A stretch of 64,000 nucleotides of DNA from Lachnospiraceae bacterium (GCA_016291405.1 JAEEXG010000008.1:1-64000), one strand, 5' to 3'. Positions 9,746-21,478 are shown, counted from the stretch's first letter. Numbers and translations are program-made. Notes: generated by a model not told the origin, from the letters alone.

Positions 9746-10405
9746 ATGGGACAGAAAGTTAATCCTCATGGACTTAGAGTCGGTGTTATAAAGGATTGGG
9801 ATTCCAGATGGTATGCTGAATCCGACTTCTCCGACAACTTAGTAGAAGATTACAACATTAGAAAATATCTCAAGAAGAAATTATTTGGCGCAGGAATCTC
9901 TAAGATTGAAATCGAAAGAGCTTCAGATCGCGTTAAGGTAATTATCTTCACCGCAAAGCCCGGTTTAATCATCGGTAAGGGCGGTCAGGAAATCGAAGTA
10001 ACAAAGAACGAAGTATCAAAGCTTACAAACGGTAAGAAAGTTCTTGTTGACATTAAGGAAATCAAGCGCCCCGATAAGGACGCACAGCTTGTTGCTGAAA
10101 ACATTGCTCAGCAGCTTGAAAACCGTGTATCCTTCCGTCGTGCTATGAAGTCTGCTATGTCTCGTACACTTAAGTCAGGCGCTCTTGGTATCAAGGCAGC
10201 TGTTTCAGGTCGTGTAGGCGGCGCAGATATCGCTCGTACAGAGTCTTACAGCGAAGGTACTATTCCGCTTCAGACAATCAGAGCTGACATTGATTACGGT
10301 TTCGCAGAAGCTGATACCACATATGGTAAGCTTGGCGTTAAGGTTTGGATCTACAAGGGTGAGGTCCTTCCTACAAAGTCTAACAAGGAAGGGAGCGATA
10401 AATAA
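9746..10405 (+). CDS. rpsC: 30S ribosomal protein S3
   Basis: [23 protein letters not shown]. Confidence 0.98.
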   Translation: MGQKVNPHGLRVGVIKDWDSRWYAESDFSDNLVEDYNIRKYLKKKLFGAGISKIEIERASDRVKVIIFTAKPGLIIGKGGQEIEVTKNEVSKLTNGKKVLVDIKEIKRPDKDAQLVAENIAQQLENRVSFRRAMKSAMSRTLKSGALGIKAAVSGRVGGADIARTESYSEGTIPLQTIRADIDYGFAEADTTYGKLGVKVWIYKGEVLPTKSNKEGSDK

Positions 10406-10842
10406 TGTTAATGCCTAAAAGAGTAAAGCGTCGTAAACAGTTCCGTGGCACTATGGCAGGAAAAGCGATGCGTGGAAATACCATTTCTTATGGTGAATTC
10501 GGTCTTGTAGCAACAGAGCCCAGCTGGATCAAGTCAAACCAGATTGAAGCAGCCCGTGTAGCTATGACAAGATACGTAAAACGTGGTGGTCAGGTTTGGA
10601 TTAAGATTTTCCCCGACAAGCCCATCACAGCTAAGCCGGCAGAAACTCGTATGGGTTCCGGTAAAGGAACAGTAGAATATTGGGTAGCAGTAGTTAAGCC
10701 CGGACGTGTAATGTTTGAAATTGCCGGTGTTCCTGAAGAAACAGCAAGAGAAGCATTACGTTTGGCATCTCACAAGCTTCCTGTTAAATGTAAGATCGTT
10801 TCTAAAGCGGACTTGGAAGGCGGTGCATCTAATGAAAACTAA
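10405..10842 (+). CDS. rplP: 50S ribosomal protein L16
   Basis: [21 protein letters not shown]. Confidence 0.97.
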   Translation: MLMPKRVKRRKQFRGTMAGKAMRGNTISYGEFGLVATEPSWIKSNQIEAARVAMTRYVKRGGQVWIKIFPDKPITAKPAETRMGSGKGTVEYWVAVVKPGRVMFEIAGVPEETAREALRLASHKLPVKCKIVSKADLEGGASNEN

Positions 10843-11041
10843 TAAGTATGTTGAAAGCTTAAATGCAAAGACAACTGCAGAATTAGCTAAGGAATTAACC
10901 GATGCTAAGAAGGAACTTTTCAATTTAAGATTCCAGAATGCCACTAACCAGTTAGATAACACAGCAAGAATTACAGAAGTTAGAAAGAACATAGCAAGAA
11001 TTCAGACCGTTATGACTGCAAAGTCTAAGGCTGAAGCCTAA
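10832..11041 (+). CDS. rpmC: 50S ribosomal protein L29
   Basis: [41 protein letters not shown]; start 10832, overlapping rplP; track start 10715 is an artefact. Confidence 0.95.
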   Translation: MKTNKYVESLNAKTTAELAKELTDAKKELFNLRFQNATNQLDNTARITEVRKNIARIQTVMTAKSKAEA

Positions 11042-11078
11042 GTTCGGCATTTGACAATCAGAAAGGAGACTTAGAATC

Positions 11079-11336
11079 GTGGAAGAAAGAAATCTTAGAA
11101 AAACACGTACCGGTAAAGTTGTCAGCGACAAGATGGACAAGACAATTACGGTTGCAGTTGAAGATCACGTAAAGCATCCTCTTTACGGAAAAATCGTTAA
11201 GAGAACTTACAAGCTTAAGGCTCATGATGAAGAGAACACTTGTAAGATCGGTGATACAGTTAAAGTAATGGAAACAAGACCTCTCTCAAAAGGTAAGAGA
11301 TGGAGACTTGTTGAAATCGTAGAAAGAGCTAAGTAA
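11079..11336 (+). CDS. rpsQ: 30S ribosomal protein S17
   Basis: [22 protein letters not shown]. Confidence 0.97.
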   Translation: MEERNLRKTRTGKVVSDKMDKTITVAVEDHVKHPLYGKIVKRTYKLKAHDEENTCKIGDTVKVMETRPLSKGKRWRLVEIVERAK

Positions 11337-11356
11337 GCATTGGAAGGAGAAAAAGC

Positions 11357-11725
11357 ATGATTCAACAGGAAAGCAGATTGAAGGTTGCTGATAACACCGG
11401 TGCTAAAGAATTGCTTTGCATCCGTGTTATGGGCGGATCTACAAGAAGATATGCTAACATCGGCGATGTTATCGTTGCCAGTGTTAAAGATGCTACACCC
11501 GGTGGAATGGTTAAGAAGGGTGATGTAGTAAAGGCTGTTGTTGTTCGTACAGTTAAAGGCGCTCGTCGTAAAGACGGTTCCTATATTAAGTTTGACGAAA
11601 ATGCTGCAGTAATTATCAAAGATGACAAGGAACCCAAGGGAACCCGTATCTTTGGACCTGTAGCACGTGAGCTTCGTGAGAAACAGTTCTCAAAGATTGT
11701 TTCTTTAGCTCCCGAAGTACTCTAG
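11357..11725 (+). CDS. rplN: 50S ribosomal protein L14
   Basis: [24 protein letters not shown]. Confidence 0.98.
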   Translation: MIQQESRLKVADNTGAKELLCIRVMGGSTRRYANIGDVIVASVKDATPGGMVKKGDVVKAVVVRTVKGARRKDGSYIKFDENAAVIIKDDKEPKGTRIFGPVARELREKQFSKIVSLAPEVL

Positions 11726-11736
11726 GAGGTAGCTAA

Positions 11737-12051
11737 ATGGCAACAATGAAGATTAAGAAAGGTGATACTGTTAAGGTTATCGCCGGCAAGGACACCGGAA
11801 AAGAAGGTAAGGTCCTTGTTGTAGACCAGAAGAACGCTAAGGTAGTTGTAGAAGGCGTTAACATGGTTACCAAGCATATGAAGCCCTCCCAGGCTAATCA
11901 GAATGGCGGCATTGTACAGAAGGAAGCAGCAATCGATGTTTCAAACGTAATGCTCGTATTCAAGGGTAAAACTACTCGTGTTGGCTTCAAGATGGATGGC
12001 GACAAGAAGGTCCGTTTTGCTAAGGCAACGGGCGACGTTATTGATAAGTAA
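11737..12051 (+). CDS. rplX: 50S ribosomal protein L24
   Basis: [22 protein letters not shown]. Confidence 0.97.
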   Translation: MATMKIKKGDTVKVIAGKDTGKEGKVLVVDQKNAKVVVEGVNMVTKHMKPSQANQNGGIVQKEAAIDVSNVMLVFKGKTTRVGFKMDGDKKVRFAKATGDVIDK

Positions 12052-12067
12052 AGGAGGCCGATGAAAC

Positions 12068-12607
12068 GTGAGTAGATATAAGGATTTATACAAAAACGAA
12101 ATTGTCAAGGCAATGACAGACAAGTTCGGTTATAAAAACGTTATGGAAGTTCCTAAGCTCGACAAGATCGTTATCAACATGGGTGTTGGTGAAGCTAAGG
12201 AAAACGCTAAAGTTTTAGAATCTGCTGTAGCTGACATGGAAAAGATTGCAGGTCAGAAGGCAGTTATTACAAAAGCTAAGAAGTCTGTTGCAAACTTCAA
12301 GATTCGTGAAGGACAGGCAATCGGATGTAAGGTTACACTTCGTGGAGAAAAGATGTATGATTTCTGCGATCGTCTTGTAAACCTTGCACTCCCTCGAGTT
12401 CGTGACTTCAGAGGCGTAAATGCAAACGGATTTGACGGAAGAGGAAACTACGCACTTGGTATCAAGGAACAGATCATTTTCCCTGAAATCGAATACGATA
12501 AGATTGATAAGGTTCGTGGTATGGACATTATCTTCGTAACTACAGCAAAGACAGATGAAGAGGCACGTGAATTACTTAGATTATTCAACATGCCGTTCGC
12601 GAAATAG
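12068..12607 (+). CDS. rplE: 50S ribosomal protein L5
   Basis: [16 protein letters not shown]. Confidence 0.98.
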   Translation: MSRYKDLYKNEIVKAMTDKFGYKNVMEVPKLDKIVINMGVGEAKENAKVLESAVADMEKIAGQKAVITKAKKSVANFKIREGQAIGCKVTLRGEKMYDFCDRLVNLALPRVRDFRGVNANGFDGRGNYALGIKEQIIFPEIEYDKIDKVRGMDIIFVTTAKTDEEARELLRLFNMPFAK

Positions 12608-12621
12608 GAGGAGACAAAAAT

Positions 12622-12807
12622 ATGGCTAAAACAGCAATGAAGCTTAAACAGCAAAAGAAGCCTAAGTTCTCTACCAGAGCTTATACCCGCTGCAAAATTT
12701 GCGGACGTCCCCATGCAGTATTAAGAAAGTATGGAATCTGCAGAGTTTGCTTCCGTGAACTCGCTTACAAGGGTGAAATTCCCGGCGTAAAGAAAGCCAG
12801 CTGGTAA
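12622..12807 (+). CDS. rpsZ: 30S ribosomal protein S14 type Z (zinc-binding)
   Basis: [25 protein letters not shown], 61 aa. Confidence 0.96.
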   Translation: MAKTAMKLKQQKKPKFSTRAYTRCKICGRPHAVLRKYGICRVCFRELAYKGEIPGVKKASW

Positions 12808-12830
12808 AAAGAAGGAAGGAGGACAATCAA

Positions 12831-13232
12831 ATGGCATGTAATGATCCCATTGCAGATATGCTTACAAGAATTCGTAATGCTAACACTGCAAAACACGATA
12901 CAGTAGATGTACCTGCATCAAAGATGAAGACAAGCATTGCTCAGATTCTCTTAGATGAAGGTTTCATTAAAAAATATGAAATCATTGAAGACGGCAATTT
13001 CAAGACTATCCGTATCACATTAAAGTATGGTGCTGATAAGAACGAAAAGATTATCTCCGGTATCCAGAGAATTTCTAAACCCGGTCTTCGTGTATACGCA
13101 AGCAAGGAAGATCTTCCTAAGGTTCTTGGTGGACTTGGTATCGCTATCATCTCCACAAACCAGGGCGTTGTAACCGACAAGAAAGCTCGTGAGCTTGAAG
13201 TTGGCGGCGAAGTTCTTGCATTCGTATGGTAA
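12831..13232 (+). CDS. rpsH: 30S ribosomal protein S8
   Basis: [14 protein letters not shown]. Confidence 0.98.
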   Translation: MACNDPIADMLTRIRNANTAKHDTVDVPASKMKTSIAQILLDEGFIKKYEIIEDGNFKTIRITLKYGADKNEKIISGIQRISKPGLRVYASKEDLPKVLGGLGIAIISTNQGVVTDKKARELEVGGEVLAFVW

Positions 13233-13275
13233 TTTTTTTGAATTATTAACCTAAATTTTAATAGGAGGTACGGGC

Positions 13276-13815
13276 ATGTCACGTATAGGTAAAATGCCAA
13301 TCGCGATTCCTGCAGGTGTAACTGTAGAAGTTGCAGAAAATAACAAAGTGACCGTTAAAGGTCCCAAGGGAACACTTGAAAGAGTATTACCCAAGGAAAT
13401 GGAAGTTAAGGTTGAAGGCGCAGAAGTTACAGTTTCTCGTCCCAACGACTTAAAGAAAATGAAATCCCTTCACGGATTGACCAGAACACTTATCAACAAC
13501 ATGGTTGTAGGTGTTACATCCGGTTATGAAAAGAAGCTTGAAGTCAACGGTGTTGGTTACAAAGCTCAGAAGTCCGGTAAGAAGTTAACATTATCCTTAG
13601 GTTATTCACATCCGGTTGAAATGGAAGATCCCGCAGGTATCGAAACCGCAGTTGATGGTAACGTTATCATCGTAAAGGGTATCGACAAAGAAAAAGTTGG
13701 CCAGTTTGCAGCTGAAATCAGAGACAAGAGAAGACCTGAACCTTATAAGGGCAAGGGTATCAAGTATGCCGATGAAGTTATCAGACGTAAAGTTGGTAAG
13801 ACCGGTAAGAAATAA
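13276..13815 (+). CDS. rplF: 50S ribosomal protein L6
   Basis: [15 protein letters not shown]. Confidence 0.98.
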   Translation: MSRIGKMPIAIPAGVTVEVAENNKVTVKGPKGTLERVLPKEMEVKVEGAEVTVSRPNDLKKMKSLHGLTRTLINNMVVGVTSGYEKKLEVNGVGYKAQKSGKKLTLSLGYSHPVEMEDPAGIETAVDGNVIIVKGIDKEKVGQFAAEIRDKRRPEPYKGKGIKYADEVIRRKVGKTGKK

Positions 13816-13835
13816 TAGATAAGGAGAGTGTTAAA

Positions 13836-14204
13836 ATGGTTAGTAAAGAATCTAAACAGGAAATCCGTGTTAAAAAGCACATGAAAATCCGCAACCGTTT
13901 TGCCGGAACAACTGAAAGACCTCGTCTTGCAGTATTCCGTAGCAATAACCATATGTATGCTCAAATTATCGATGATACAGTTGGTAAGACTTTAGTAGCT
14001 GCGTCCACAAACGAAAAGGACGTTAAGGCTCAGTTAAAGAAGACTAACGACGTCGAAGCAGCAGCATATTTAGGTACTGTAATTGCAAAGCGTGCAATTG
14101 AAAAAGGTATTAAGACAGTTGTCTTTGATAGAGGCGGCTTTATATACCAGGGAAAAGTAGCAGCATTAGCTGACGCAGCAAGAGAAGCTGGGTTGGAATT
14201 CTAG
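13836..14204 (+). CDS. rplR: 50S ribosomal protein L18
   Basis: [18 protein letters not shown]. Confidence 0.98.
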   Translation: MVSKESKQEIRVKKHMKIRNRFAGTTERPRLAVFRSNNHMYAQIIDDTVGKTLVAASTNEKDVKAQLKKTNDVEAAAYLGTVIAKRAIEKGIKTVVFDRGGFIYQGKVAALADAAREAGLEF

Positions 14205-14221
14205 GAAGGAGAACACATCAC

Positions 14222-14731
14222 ATGAAACGCACTATGATAGATACAACTAACATGGAGTTCAGTGAAAAGGTAGTAACCATCAAGCGTGTTACAAAGGTTG
14301 TTAAGGGCGGACGTAACATGCGTTTCACAGCCTTGGTAGTTGTTGGTGACTCTAACGGTCACGTAGGCGCCGGCCTTGGAAAAGCTGCTGAAATTCCTGA
14401 AGCTATTCGTAAAGGTAAAGAAGACGCTATGAAGAATCTCGTAAGTGTTGCACTTGACGAGAACAAATCAATCTCTCATGATTACTTTGGTAAGTACGGA
14501 TCAGCTTCCGTATTACTTAAGAAGGCCCCTGAAGGTACCGGTATTATCGCAGGTGGTCCCGCTCGTATTGTTTGCGAACTTGCAGGCATCAAGAATATCC
14601 GTACAAAGTCACTCGGATCAAACAACAAGCAGAACGTTGTTCTTGCAACAATTGCAGGCCTTTCTGAGCTTAAGAGCCCTGAACAGGTTGCAGCAAACCG
14701 TGGCAAGTCCGTTGACGAAGTAATGGCGTAA
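14222..14731 (+). CDS. rpsE: 30S ribosomal protein S5
   Basis: [28 protein letters not shown]. Confidence 0.98.
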   Translation: MKRTMIDTTNMEFSEKVVTIKRVTKVVKGGRNMRFTALVVVGDSNGHVGAGLGKAAEIPEAIRKGKEDAMKNLVSVALDENKSISHDYFGKYGSASVLLKKAPEGTGIIAGGPARIVCELAGIKNIRTKSLGSNNKQNVVLATIAGLSELKSPEQVAANRGKSVDEVMA

Positions 14732-14745
14732 GGAGGACTGTAATC

Positions 14746-14940
14746 ATGGCAACAAAGAAAGTTAAAAAGATTAAAGTTACTTTAGTGAAATCTACTATCG
14801 GAGCCATTCCGAAGCACAGAGCAACTGTTGAAGCATTAGGCCTTCATAAGCTTAATCAGACAGTAGAGCTTCCTGATAACGATGCTGTAAAGGGAATGAT
14901 TCAGCAGGTTAGACACTTAGTTAAAGTAGAAGAAGCTTAA
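14746..14940 (+). CDS. rpmD: 50S ribosomal protein L30
   Basis: KVTLVKSTIGAIPKHRATVEALGL. Confidence 0.96.
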   Translation: MATKKVKKIKVTLVKSTIGAIPKHRATVEALGLHKLNQTVELPDNDAVKGMIQQVRHLVKVEEA

Positions 14941-14958
14941 TAAAGAGGAGGTGTCACA

Positions 14959-15399
14959 ATGGAATTATCTAACTTACAGCCCGCAGAAGGCTCTAAACAC
15001 AGCGATAATTTTAGAAGAGGTCGTGGACACGGTTCAGGAAACGGCAAGACCGCAGGTAAGGGTCACAAGGGTCAGAAGGCTCGTTCCGGTCAGCCCAGAA
15101 TCGGTTTCGAAGGTGGTCAGATGCCTTTGTACAGACGACTTCCTAAGAGAGGTTTCAAGAACAGAAACCATAAAGAAATCGTAGCTATTAACGTAAGCGC
15201 ATTAGAAGTGTTCGATAACGGTGCAACAGTTGATGTTGAAGCACTTATCGCACAGGGAATTATTAAGAACCCTGCAGACGGTGTTAAGATTCTTGGCAAC
15301 GGAGAACTTACCAAAAAGCTCAATGTTAAGGTTAACTCTTACAGCGAATCAGCTAAAGAGATGATTGAGAAGCTTGGTGGAACTGCAGAGGTGATCTAA
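14959..15399 (+). CDS. rplO: 50S ribosomal protein L15
   Basis: [24 protein letters not shown]. Confidence 0.97.
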   Translation: MELSNLQPAEGSKHSDNFRRGRGHGSGNGKTAGKGHKGQKARSGQPRIGFEGGQMPLYRRLPKRGFKNRNHKEIVAINVSALEVFDNGATVDVEALIAQGIIKNPADGVKILGNGELTKKLNVKVNSYSESAKEMIEKLGGTAEVI

Positions 15400-16718
15400 T
15401 GCTTAAAACACTCAGAGATGCATTAAAGATAAAAGAAGTAAGAACAAAGTTACTTTATACATTGTTAATGATCGTCATCATCAGAATCGGCTGTCAAATG
15501 CCGGTTCCCGGTGTTGACCGTAGTTACTTTGCTAACTGGTTTGCAAGCCAGACAAGCGATGCATTCAACTTCTTGGATGCTTTCACAGGTGGTTCGTTCT
15601 TGCAGATGTCATTATTGGCATTGAACATCACACCTTACATTACATCTTCCATTATTATGCAGCTCTTAACAATTGCAATCCCTGCACTTGAAGAGATGCA
15701 GAAGGAAGGCGGCGAAGGCAGAAAGAAGATTGCTTCTATCACTCGTTACGTAACAGTAGCACTTGCACTTATCGAATCAACAGCAATGACCATTTCATTC
15801 GGTCAGAGCGGTTTGCTTCAAAAGTTCAATGCACTTAACGTAATCACAGCAATCGTTGCTTTGACAGCAGGTAGTGCTTTCGTAATGTGGATTGGCGAAA
15901 GAATTACAGAGAACGGTATCGGAAACGGTATTTCCATTATCCTTCTTGTAAACATCATTTCAAGAATCCCTCAGGATATGACAAGTCTTATTTCACAGTT
16001 CGTAACCGGCAAGCTTATTGCTCAGCAGATTTTGGCTGTTGTTATCATTCTTGCAATCCTTGTACTTATGATTATGCTTGTAGTATTACTTAACTCAGGC
16101 ATTCGTAAGATCCCTGTTCAGTACGCTCGTCGTTCACAGGGTTCACAGATTGGCAGCGGTACAGCTTCCAATATTCCGATCCGTATCAATACAGCAGGTG
16201 TTATTCCGATTATCTTTGCATCATCACTTTTGCAGACACCCGGAATCATCACTTCCTTGGTAATGGGCAACCAGAGTCCTAGCGGAGTTTGGGGTGAAGT
16301 ACTTAAGTACTTAAGCTCAAGATACTGGGTCAACAAAGCATACCCGATTTACTCAATCGGCTTACTTGTTTATTGTATCCTTGTTGTTGTATTTGCTTAC
16401 TTCTATACATCGATTACATTTAATCCTATAGAACTTGCAGACAACTTAAAGAAGTCAAACGGCTTTATCCCCGGCATTCGCCCCGGTAAGCCTACCAGCG
16501 ACTATATTACAAACATTTTGAATGCCATCATCTTCATTGGTGCAATCGGACTTACGATCGTAGGTGTTTTACCTTACATCTTCTACGGAGTATTTAATGC
16601 TTCCGTAACATTCCTTGGCACCAGCCTTATCATTATCGTAAGCGTTATCATTGAAACACTTACACAGGTTGAAGGCATGATGCTTGTAAGAAATTACAAG
16701 GGATTTTTAAATCAGTAA
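15399..16718 (+). CDS. secY: Preprotein translocase subunit SecY
   Basis: 439 aa multi-TM, synteny, PVPGVDRSYFANWF. Confidence 0.98.
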   Translation: MLKTLRDALKIKEVRTKLLYTLLMIVIIRIGCQMPVPGVDRSYFANWFASQTSDAFNFLDAFTGGSFLQMSLLALNITPYITSSIIMQLLTIAIPALEEMQKEGGEGRKKIASITRYVTVALALIESTAMTISFGQSGLLQKFNALNVITAIVALTAGSAFVMWIGERITENGIGNGISIILLVNIISRIPQDMTSLISQFVTGKLIAQQILAVVIILAILVLMIMLVVLLNSGIRKIPVQYARRSQGSQIGSGTASNIPIRINTAGVIPIIFASSLLQTPGIITSLVMGNQSPSGVWGEVLKYLSSRYWVNKAYPIYSIGLLVYCILVVVFAYFYTSITFNPIELADNLKKSNGFIPGIRPGKPTSDYITNILNAIIFIGAIGLTIVGVLPYIFYGVFNASVTFLGTSLIIIVSVIIETLTQVEGMMLVRNYKGFLNQ

Positions 16719-16855
16719 TCATTTATTTGCACATATGGTTCGGAGTGGGATTTATCCCGCTCCGAAGTTGTGCGTTAAAAAAGAATATTATTTGGAGGCC
16801 TTAAAAAGGTTTCTTTATACTATAGATACTTACTTAAAATAAGGAGCAGTTCAAA

Positions 16856-17500
16856 ATGAAGATTATTATGTTAGGAGCCCCCGGTGCCGGAAAAGGTACT
16901 CAGGCAGAAATGATTTGCGAAAAGTACAACATTCCTCATGTTTCAACAGGCGATATCTTCCGTGCAAACATTAAAAACGGAACCAAGCTTGGTATGGAAG
17001 CAAAACAGTACATGGATAAGGGCTTACTTGTTCCCGATGAATTAACAGTAAAGATTTTACTTGACCGCGTAGCTCAAGATGATTGTAAGGACGGATACGT
17101 ACTCGACGGATTTCCTCGTACAATTCCTCAGGCAGAAGTATTGGACAAGGCTCTTACAGAGTTAAACGACAAAGTTGATTACGCAATCAACGTTGATGTA
17201 CCCGATGAAAACATCATCAACCGTATGTCAGGAAGAAGAGCATGTGTTTCTTGCGGTGCTACATACCATGTAGAATATGCTGCTCCCAAGAAGGAAGGCA
17301 TCTGCGATAAGTGCGGAGCCGAACTTATTTTAAGAAACGATGATAAGCCTGAAACTGTAAAGAACAGATTAAGCGTTTATCACGATCAGACACAGCCTTT
17401 AATCGAGTACTACTCAAAGAAGGGTATCCTTAAAGAAGTAGACGGAACAAAGGCAATGAACGAAGTATTTAATTCAATAGTAGATATTCTTTCAAAGTAG
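16856..17500 (+). CDS. adk: Adenylate kinase with zinc lid
   Basis: GAPGAGKGTQAEMI; CVSCGATYHVE...CDKCGAEL. Confidence 0.98.
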   Translation: MKIIMLGAPGAGKGTQAEMICEKYNIPHVSTGDIFRANIKNGTKLGMEAKQYMDKGLLVPDELTVKILLDRVAQDDCKDGYVLDGFPRTIPQAEVLDKALTELNDKVDYAINVDVPDENIINRMSGRRACVSCGATYHVEYAAPKKEGICDKCGAELILRNDDKPETVKNRLSVYHDQTQPLIEYYSKKGILKEVDGTKAMNEVFNSIVDILSK

Positions 17501-17508
17501 GAGGAAAC

Positions 17509-18267
17509 ATGTCAGTAACGATTAAATCTCAAAGAGAGATAGAACTCATGAGAGAATCGTGCAGGATTCTCGGAGAAGTGCATGATGCACTTTCAAAGAT
17601 TATAGCACCGGGCATCTCGACAAAGGAAATAGATATAGAAGGCGAAAAGCTGATAAGAAGCTACGGCTGCATACCTAACTTTTTACACTATAACGGATTT
17701 CCCGCTTCGATTTGTGTGTCCGTAAACGACGAGGTCGTACACGGTATTCCCAATAAGAAGAAAATTTTAAAGGAAGGCGATATCGTAAGCTTGGATTGCG
17801 GTCTTATTTATAAGGGTTATCACTCAGATGCCGCAAGAACCTACGGAGTCGGAAAGATTTCAGACGAAGCTCAAAAGCTTATCGATGTTACAAAGCAGTC
17901 ATTCTTTGAAGGAATCAAATATGCAAAAGCCGGCAATCACTTATACGATATTTCAAATGCCATCGATGATTATGTAACACCTTTTGGCTACGGAATCGTA
18001 AGAGACTTGGTTGGACACGGAATAGGAACGAGTCTTCACGAAGATCCTCAGATTCCTAACTTCAGACAGAAGCGTCACGGCATTTTGCTTGAGCCCGGTA
18101 TGACACTTGCAATTGAGCCCATGATTAACATGGGAACATGGGAAGTCTGCTGGGAAGACGATGACTGGACGGTAGTTACCGAAGACGGTTCATTGTCAGC
18201 ACATTATGAAAACACAATCCTCATTACCGAGGGTGAACCCGAAATATTGACACTTGGCAACAAATAA
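17509..18267 (+). CDS. map: Methionine aminopeptidase type I
   Basis: VGHGIGTSLHEDPQIPNF, synteny. Confidence 0.97.
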   Translation: MSVTIKSQREIELMRESCRILGEVHDALSKIIAPGISTKEIDIEGEKLIRSYGCIPNFLHYNGFPASICVSVNDEVVHGIPNKKKILKEGDIVSLDCGLIYKGYHSDAARTYGVGKISDEAQKLIDVTKQSFFEGIKYAKAGNHLYDISNAIDDYVTPFGYGIVRDLVGHGIGTSLHEDPQIPNFRQKRHGILLEPGMTLAIEPMINMGTWEVCWEDDDWTVVTEDGSLSAHYENTILITEGEPEILTLGNK

Positions 18268-18279
18268 CGGAGGAATTGA

Positions 18280-18498
18280 ATGTCTAAACAGGATGTTATT
18301 GAAATTGAGGGAACTGTAGTTGAAAAGCTTCCCAATACCATGTTTCAGGTAGAACTTGAAAACGGCCACAAGGTTTTGGCACACATTAGCGGTAAGCTTC
18401 GTCAGAACTTTATCCGTATCTTACCCGGTGACAAGGTAACGCTTGAATTATCACCTTACGATCTTTCAAAAGGAAGAATCATTTGGAGAGATAAATAA
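18280..18498 (+). CDS. infA: Translation initiation factor IF-1
   Basis: [41 protein letters not shown]. Confidence 0.97.
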   Translation: MSKQDVIEIEGTVVEKLPNTMFQVELENGHKVLAHISGKLRQNFIRILPGDKVTLELSPYDLSKGRIIWRDK

Positions 18499-18523
18499 GC
18501 TAAAATTTCTTTTAATTTATAGG

Positions 18524-18552
18524 TTGCAAACAGGAAACTGTTGTGATACAAT
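18524..18552 (+). promoter_or_regulatory. Internal promoter upstream of rpmJ (TTGCAA-N17-TACAAT)
   Basis: TTGCAA 18524-18529, 17-nt spacer, TACAAT 18547-18552. Confidence 0.5.
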
Positions 18553-18628
18553 GATACTCGGTCTTTTTTGGGCGAGGAGCTTTTGCTTGCATAAAAAAGG
18601 CTATCGGAAGAACTGAAAGGAGGACATC

Positions 18629-18742
18629 ATGAAAGTAAGATCTTCTGTAAAACCTATTTGCGAAAAATGCAAAGTTATCAAGCGTAAGGGAAAGATCAGA
18701 ATTATCTGTGAAAACCCTAAGCACAAGCAGGTACAGGGTTAA
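18629..18742 (+). CDS. rpmJ: 50S ribosomal protein L36
   Basis: [40 protein letters not shown] aaaggagg; absent from ORF track. Confidence 0.96.
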   Translation: MKVRSSVKPICEKCKVIKRKGKIRIICENPKHKQVQG

Positions 18743-18982
18743 TCCTATTATAGGATTTGAAGTATATATACGTAGTAATTAATTGATTTATTCAATTATT
18801 TGAGCCTACGAATAATACTTTTGAAACCGAGGAGAGCTCAATAATACGGAGAGCTCGTAACCTGTCGGAAAAATCGGGAGCCGTCCCGATCGGGTGATAT
18901 TAATCACCTCATTCAATTAGTAATTGCATGCAAGGCATGCGCACATGTGGCATAAGCCACGAGAATTTGGAGGAAATAAAAA
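18743..18982 (+). promoter_or_regulatory. Multi-hairpin leader upstream of rpsM-rpsK-rpsD-rpoA
   Basis: Successive hairpins CGTAG...AATTGAtttatTCAATT...CTACG, CGGGAgccgTCCCG, GGTGATattaATCACC, GTGGCataaGCCAC before rpsM SD. Confidence 0.5.
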
Positions 18983-19351
18983 ATGGCTCGTATCGCAGGT
19001 ATTGACTTACCCAGAGAAAAACGTGTTGAAATCGGTTTGACTTACATCTACGGTATCGGTAGAACATCATCAAACAAGATTTTGGCAGCCGCAAAGGTTA
19101 ACCCTGACACTCGTGTTAGAGATTTAACTGACGAAGAAGTTAAGAGAATCGGCGAAGTTATCGCTGAAGGCTACACAATCGAAGGTGACCTTCGTCGTGA
19201 AGTAGCATTCAACATCAAGACTCTTCAGGAAATCGGATGTTACAGAGGTATCCGTCATCGTAAGGGACTTCCCGTACGTGGACAGAAGACAAAGACAAAC
19301 GCTCGTACTCGTAAGGGTCCCAAGCGTACTGTAGCAAATAAGAAGAAGTAA
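18983..19351 (+). CDS. rpsM: 30S ribosomal protein S13
   Basis: [26 protein letters not shown]. Confidence 0.98.
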   Translation: MARIAGIDLPREKRVEIGLTYIYGIGRTSSNKILAAAKVNPDTRVRDLTDEEVKRIGEVIAEGYTIEGDLRREVAFNIKTLQEIGCYRGIRHRKGLPVRGQKTKTNARTRKGPKRTVANKKK

Positions 19352-19393
19352 GTAACCAGTAAATAGTAATTGGAGAAAGTAGGTTAGTTTAAA

Positions 19394-19786
19394 ATGGCTA
19401 AAGTTGCAAAGAAAGTAACAAAAAAGCGCGTAAAGAAAAACGTTGAACGTGGACAGGCACATATCCAGGCATCTTTCAACAACACAATTGTTACATTAAC
19501 AGATGCTGAAGGTAACGCTTTATCATGGGCAAGTGCCGGTGGTCTTGGATTTAGAGGTTCAAAGAAATCTACTCCCTATGCTGCACAGATGGCCGCAGAG
19601 ACAGCTACAAAGGCTGCTATCCCTCACGGCTTAAAGTATGTTGACGTATTTGTAAAGGGTCCCGGCTCAGGCCGTGAAGCTGCAATTCGTGCACTTGCTG
19701 CTGCAGGTTTGGAAGTTGTTTCTATCAGAGACGTAACTCCTGTACCTCACAACGGATGCAGACCCCCCAAGCGTCGTCGTGTGTAG
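19394..19786 (+). CDS. rpsK: 30S ribosomal protein S11
   Basis: [19 protein letters not shown]-terminus. Confidence 0.98.
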   Translation: MAKVAKKVTKKRVKKNVERGQAHIQASFNNTIVTLTDAEGNALSWASAGGLGFRGSKKSTPYAAQMAAETATKAAIPHGLKYVDVFVKGPGSGREAAIRALAAAGLEVVSIRDVTPVPHNGCRPPKRRRV

Positions 19787-19882
19787 TCTTATTTACTGTT
19801 TTTAATAAGACAATTAACAAGCGTTGGAAGAAGACAGCCTAGAAGGCTGCTGTAAACAATAATTTGAAAGGAAATTAAAACA

Positions 19883-20473
19883 ATGGCAATTAACAGAACT
19901 CCTGTATTAAAAAGATGCAGATCTTTAGACCTTGATCCTATCTTTTTAGGATATGACAAGAAGTCAAACAGAAGCTCACGTGCAGGCAAGAAGATGTCTG
20001 AATACGGATTACAGCTTCGTGAAAAGCAGAAAGCAAAATTCATCTACGGCGTACTTGAAAAGCCTTTCCGTAACTACTATGAAAAGGCTGATCGTATGAA
20101 AGGTATGACCGGTGAAAACCTTATGGTTATGCTTGAATCAAGACTTGACAACGTAATCTTCCGTATGGGATTTGCTCGTACACGTAAGGAAGCAAGACAG
20201 GTTGTTGACCACAAGCATGTATTGGTAAACGGAAAGTTAATCAACATTCCTTCTTACCTCATCAAGGCCGGCGATGTTATCACATTGACAGACAAGGCTA
20301 AAGAATTACAGCGTTATAAAGATGTCCTTGAAGTAACAGGCGCTAGACTTGTTCCTGAATGGATTGACGTAGATCAGGACGCTTTCAAGGGAACCATCAA
20401 GAATCTTCCTACAAGAGAAATGATTGATGTTCCTGTTAACGAAATGCTTATTGTCGAATTATATTCAAAATAA
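19883..20473 (+). CDS. rpsD: 30S ribosomal protein S4
   Basis: S4 domain RLDNVIFRMGFARTRKEARQVVDHKHVLVNGK. Confidence 0.98.
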   Translation: MAINRTPVLKRCRSLDLDPIFLGYDKKSNRSSRAGKKMSEYGLQLREKQKAKFIYGVLEKPFRNYYEKADRMKGMTGENLMVMLESRLDNVIFRMGFARTRKEARQVVDHKHVLVNGKLINIPSYLIKAGDVITLTDKAKELQRYKDVLEVTGARLVPEWIDVDQDAFKGTIKNLPTREMIDVPVNEMLIVELYSK

Positions 20474-20509
20474 AGTAATTTCACAAAATCCTAAAGGAGG
20501 GTATTTACT

Positions 20510-21478
20510 GTGTTTGAATTTGAAAGACCGAATGTTGAAGTTGTTGAAGTGTCCGAAGATAAGAAGTATGGCAAGTTTGTTGCTGAGCCCCTTGAGAGAG
20601 GCTATGGTATTACCCTTGGCAATTCTTTAAGAAGAATCATGCTTTCTTCATTACCCGGTGCTGCAGTAAGCCAGATTAAGATTGAAGGTGTACTCCATGA
20701 GTTTTCTTCAATTCCCGGAGTAAAAGAAGACGTAACTGAAATTATCTTAAATGTTAAGAAACTCGCAATCAGAAATACAAGTGATTCATATGAGCCCAAG
20801 ACAGCTTATATCGATTTCACAGGTGAAGGCGTTATCAAAGCTTCAGACATTCAGGCTGATTCTGACATTGAAATCTTAAATCCCGATCTTGTAATCGCTA
20901 CACTTTGCGGCGGCAAGGATGCTAAGTTCTACATGGAACTTACAATCACAAAGGGCCGTGGATACGTAAGCGCAGACAAGAATAAAAACGATGATCTTCC
21001 CATCGGTGTTATTGCAGTTGATTCAATCTACACACCTGTAGAAAGAGTTAACATGACTGTTAACAACACTCGTGTAGGTCAGGTTACTGATTTTGACAAA
21101 CTTACATTAGACGTTTATACAAACGGTACTCTTGCTCCCGAAGAGGCTGTAAGCCTTGCAGCAAAGGTATTAAGTGAGCACTTGTCACTCTTCATCGACC
21201 TTTCCGAAGCAGGACAGAAGACAGACGTTATCACAAGTAAGGAAGACAGCTCTAAGGGAAGACCTGTTGATGACATGAGCATCGATGAGTTGGAACTTTC
21301 TGTTCGTTCTTACAACTGCTTAAAGAGAGCAGGCATCAATACTGTTGGTGAACTTGTAAACAAGACACCCGAAGACATGATGAAGGTTAGAAACCTTGGA
21401 CGCAAGTCTTTAGAAGAAGTATTGTTCAAACTTAAGGAGTTAGGTTTACAGTTAAACTCCGTTGAAGACATGATATAG
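20510..21478 (+). CDS. rpoA: RNA polymerase subunit alpha
   Basis: [23 protein letters not shown] and C-terminal [12 protein letters not shown]. Confidence 0.98.
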   Translation: MFEFERPNVEVVEVSEDKKYGKFVAEPLERGYGITLGNSLRRIMLSSLPGAAVSQIKIEGVLHEFSSIPGVKEDVTEIILNVKKLAIRNTSDSYEPKTAYIDFTGEGVIKASDIQADSDIEILNPDLVIATLCGGKDAKFYMELTITKGRGYVSADKNKNDDLPIGVIAVDSIYTPVERVNMTVNNTRVGQVTDFDKLTLDVYTNGTLAPEEAVSLAAKVLSEHLSLFIDLSEAGQKTDVITSKEDSSKGRPVDDMSIDELELSVRSYNCLKRAGINTVGELVNKTPEDMMKVRNLGRKSLEEVLFKLKELGLQLNSVEDMI

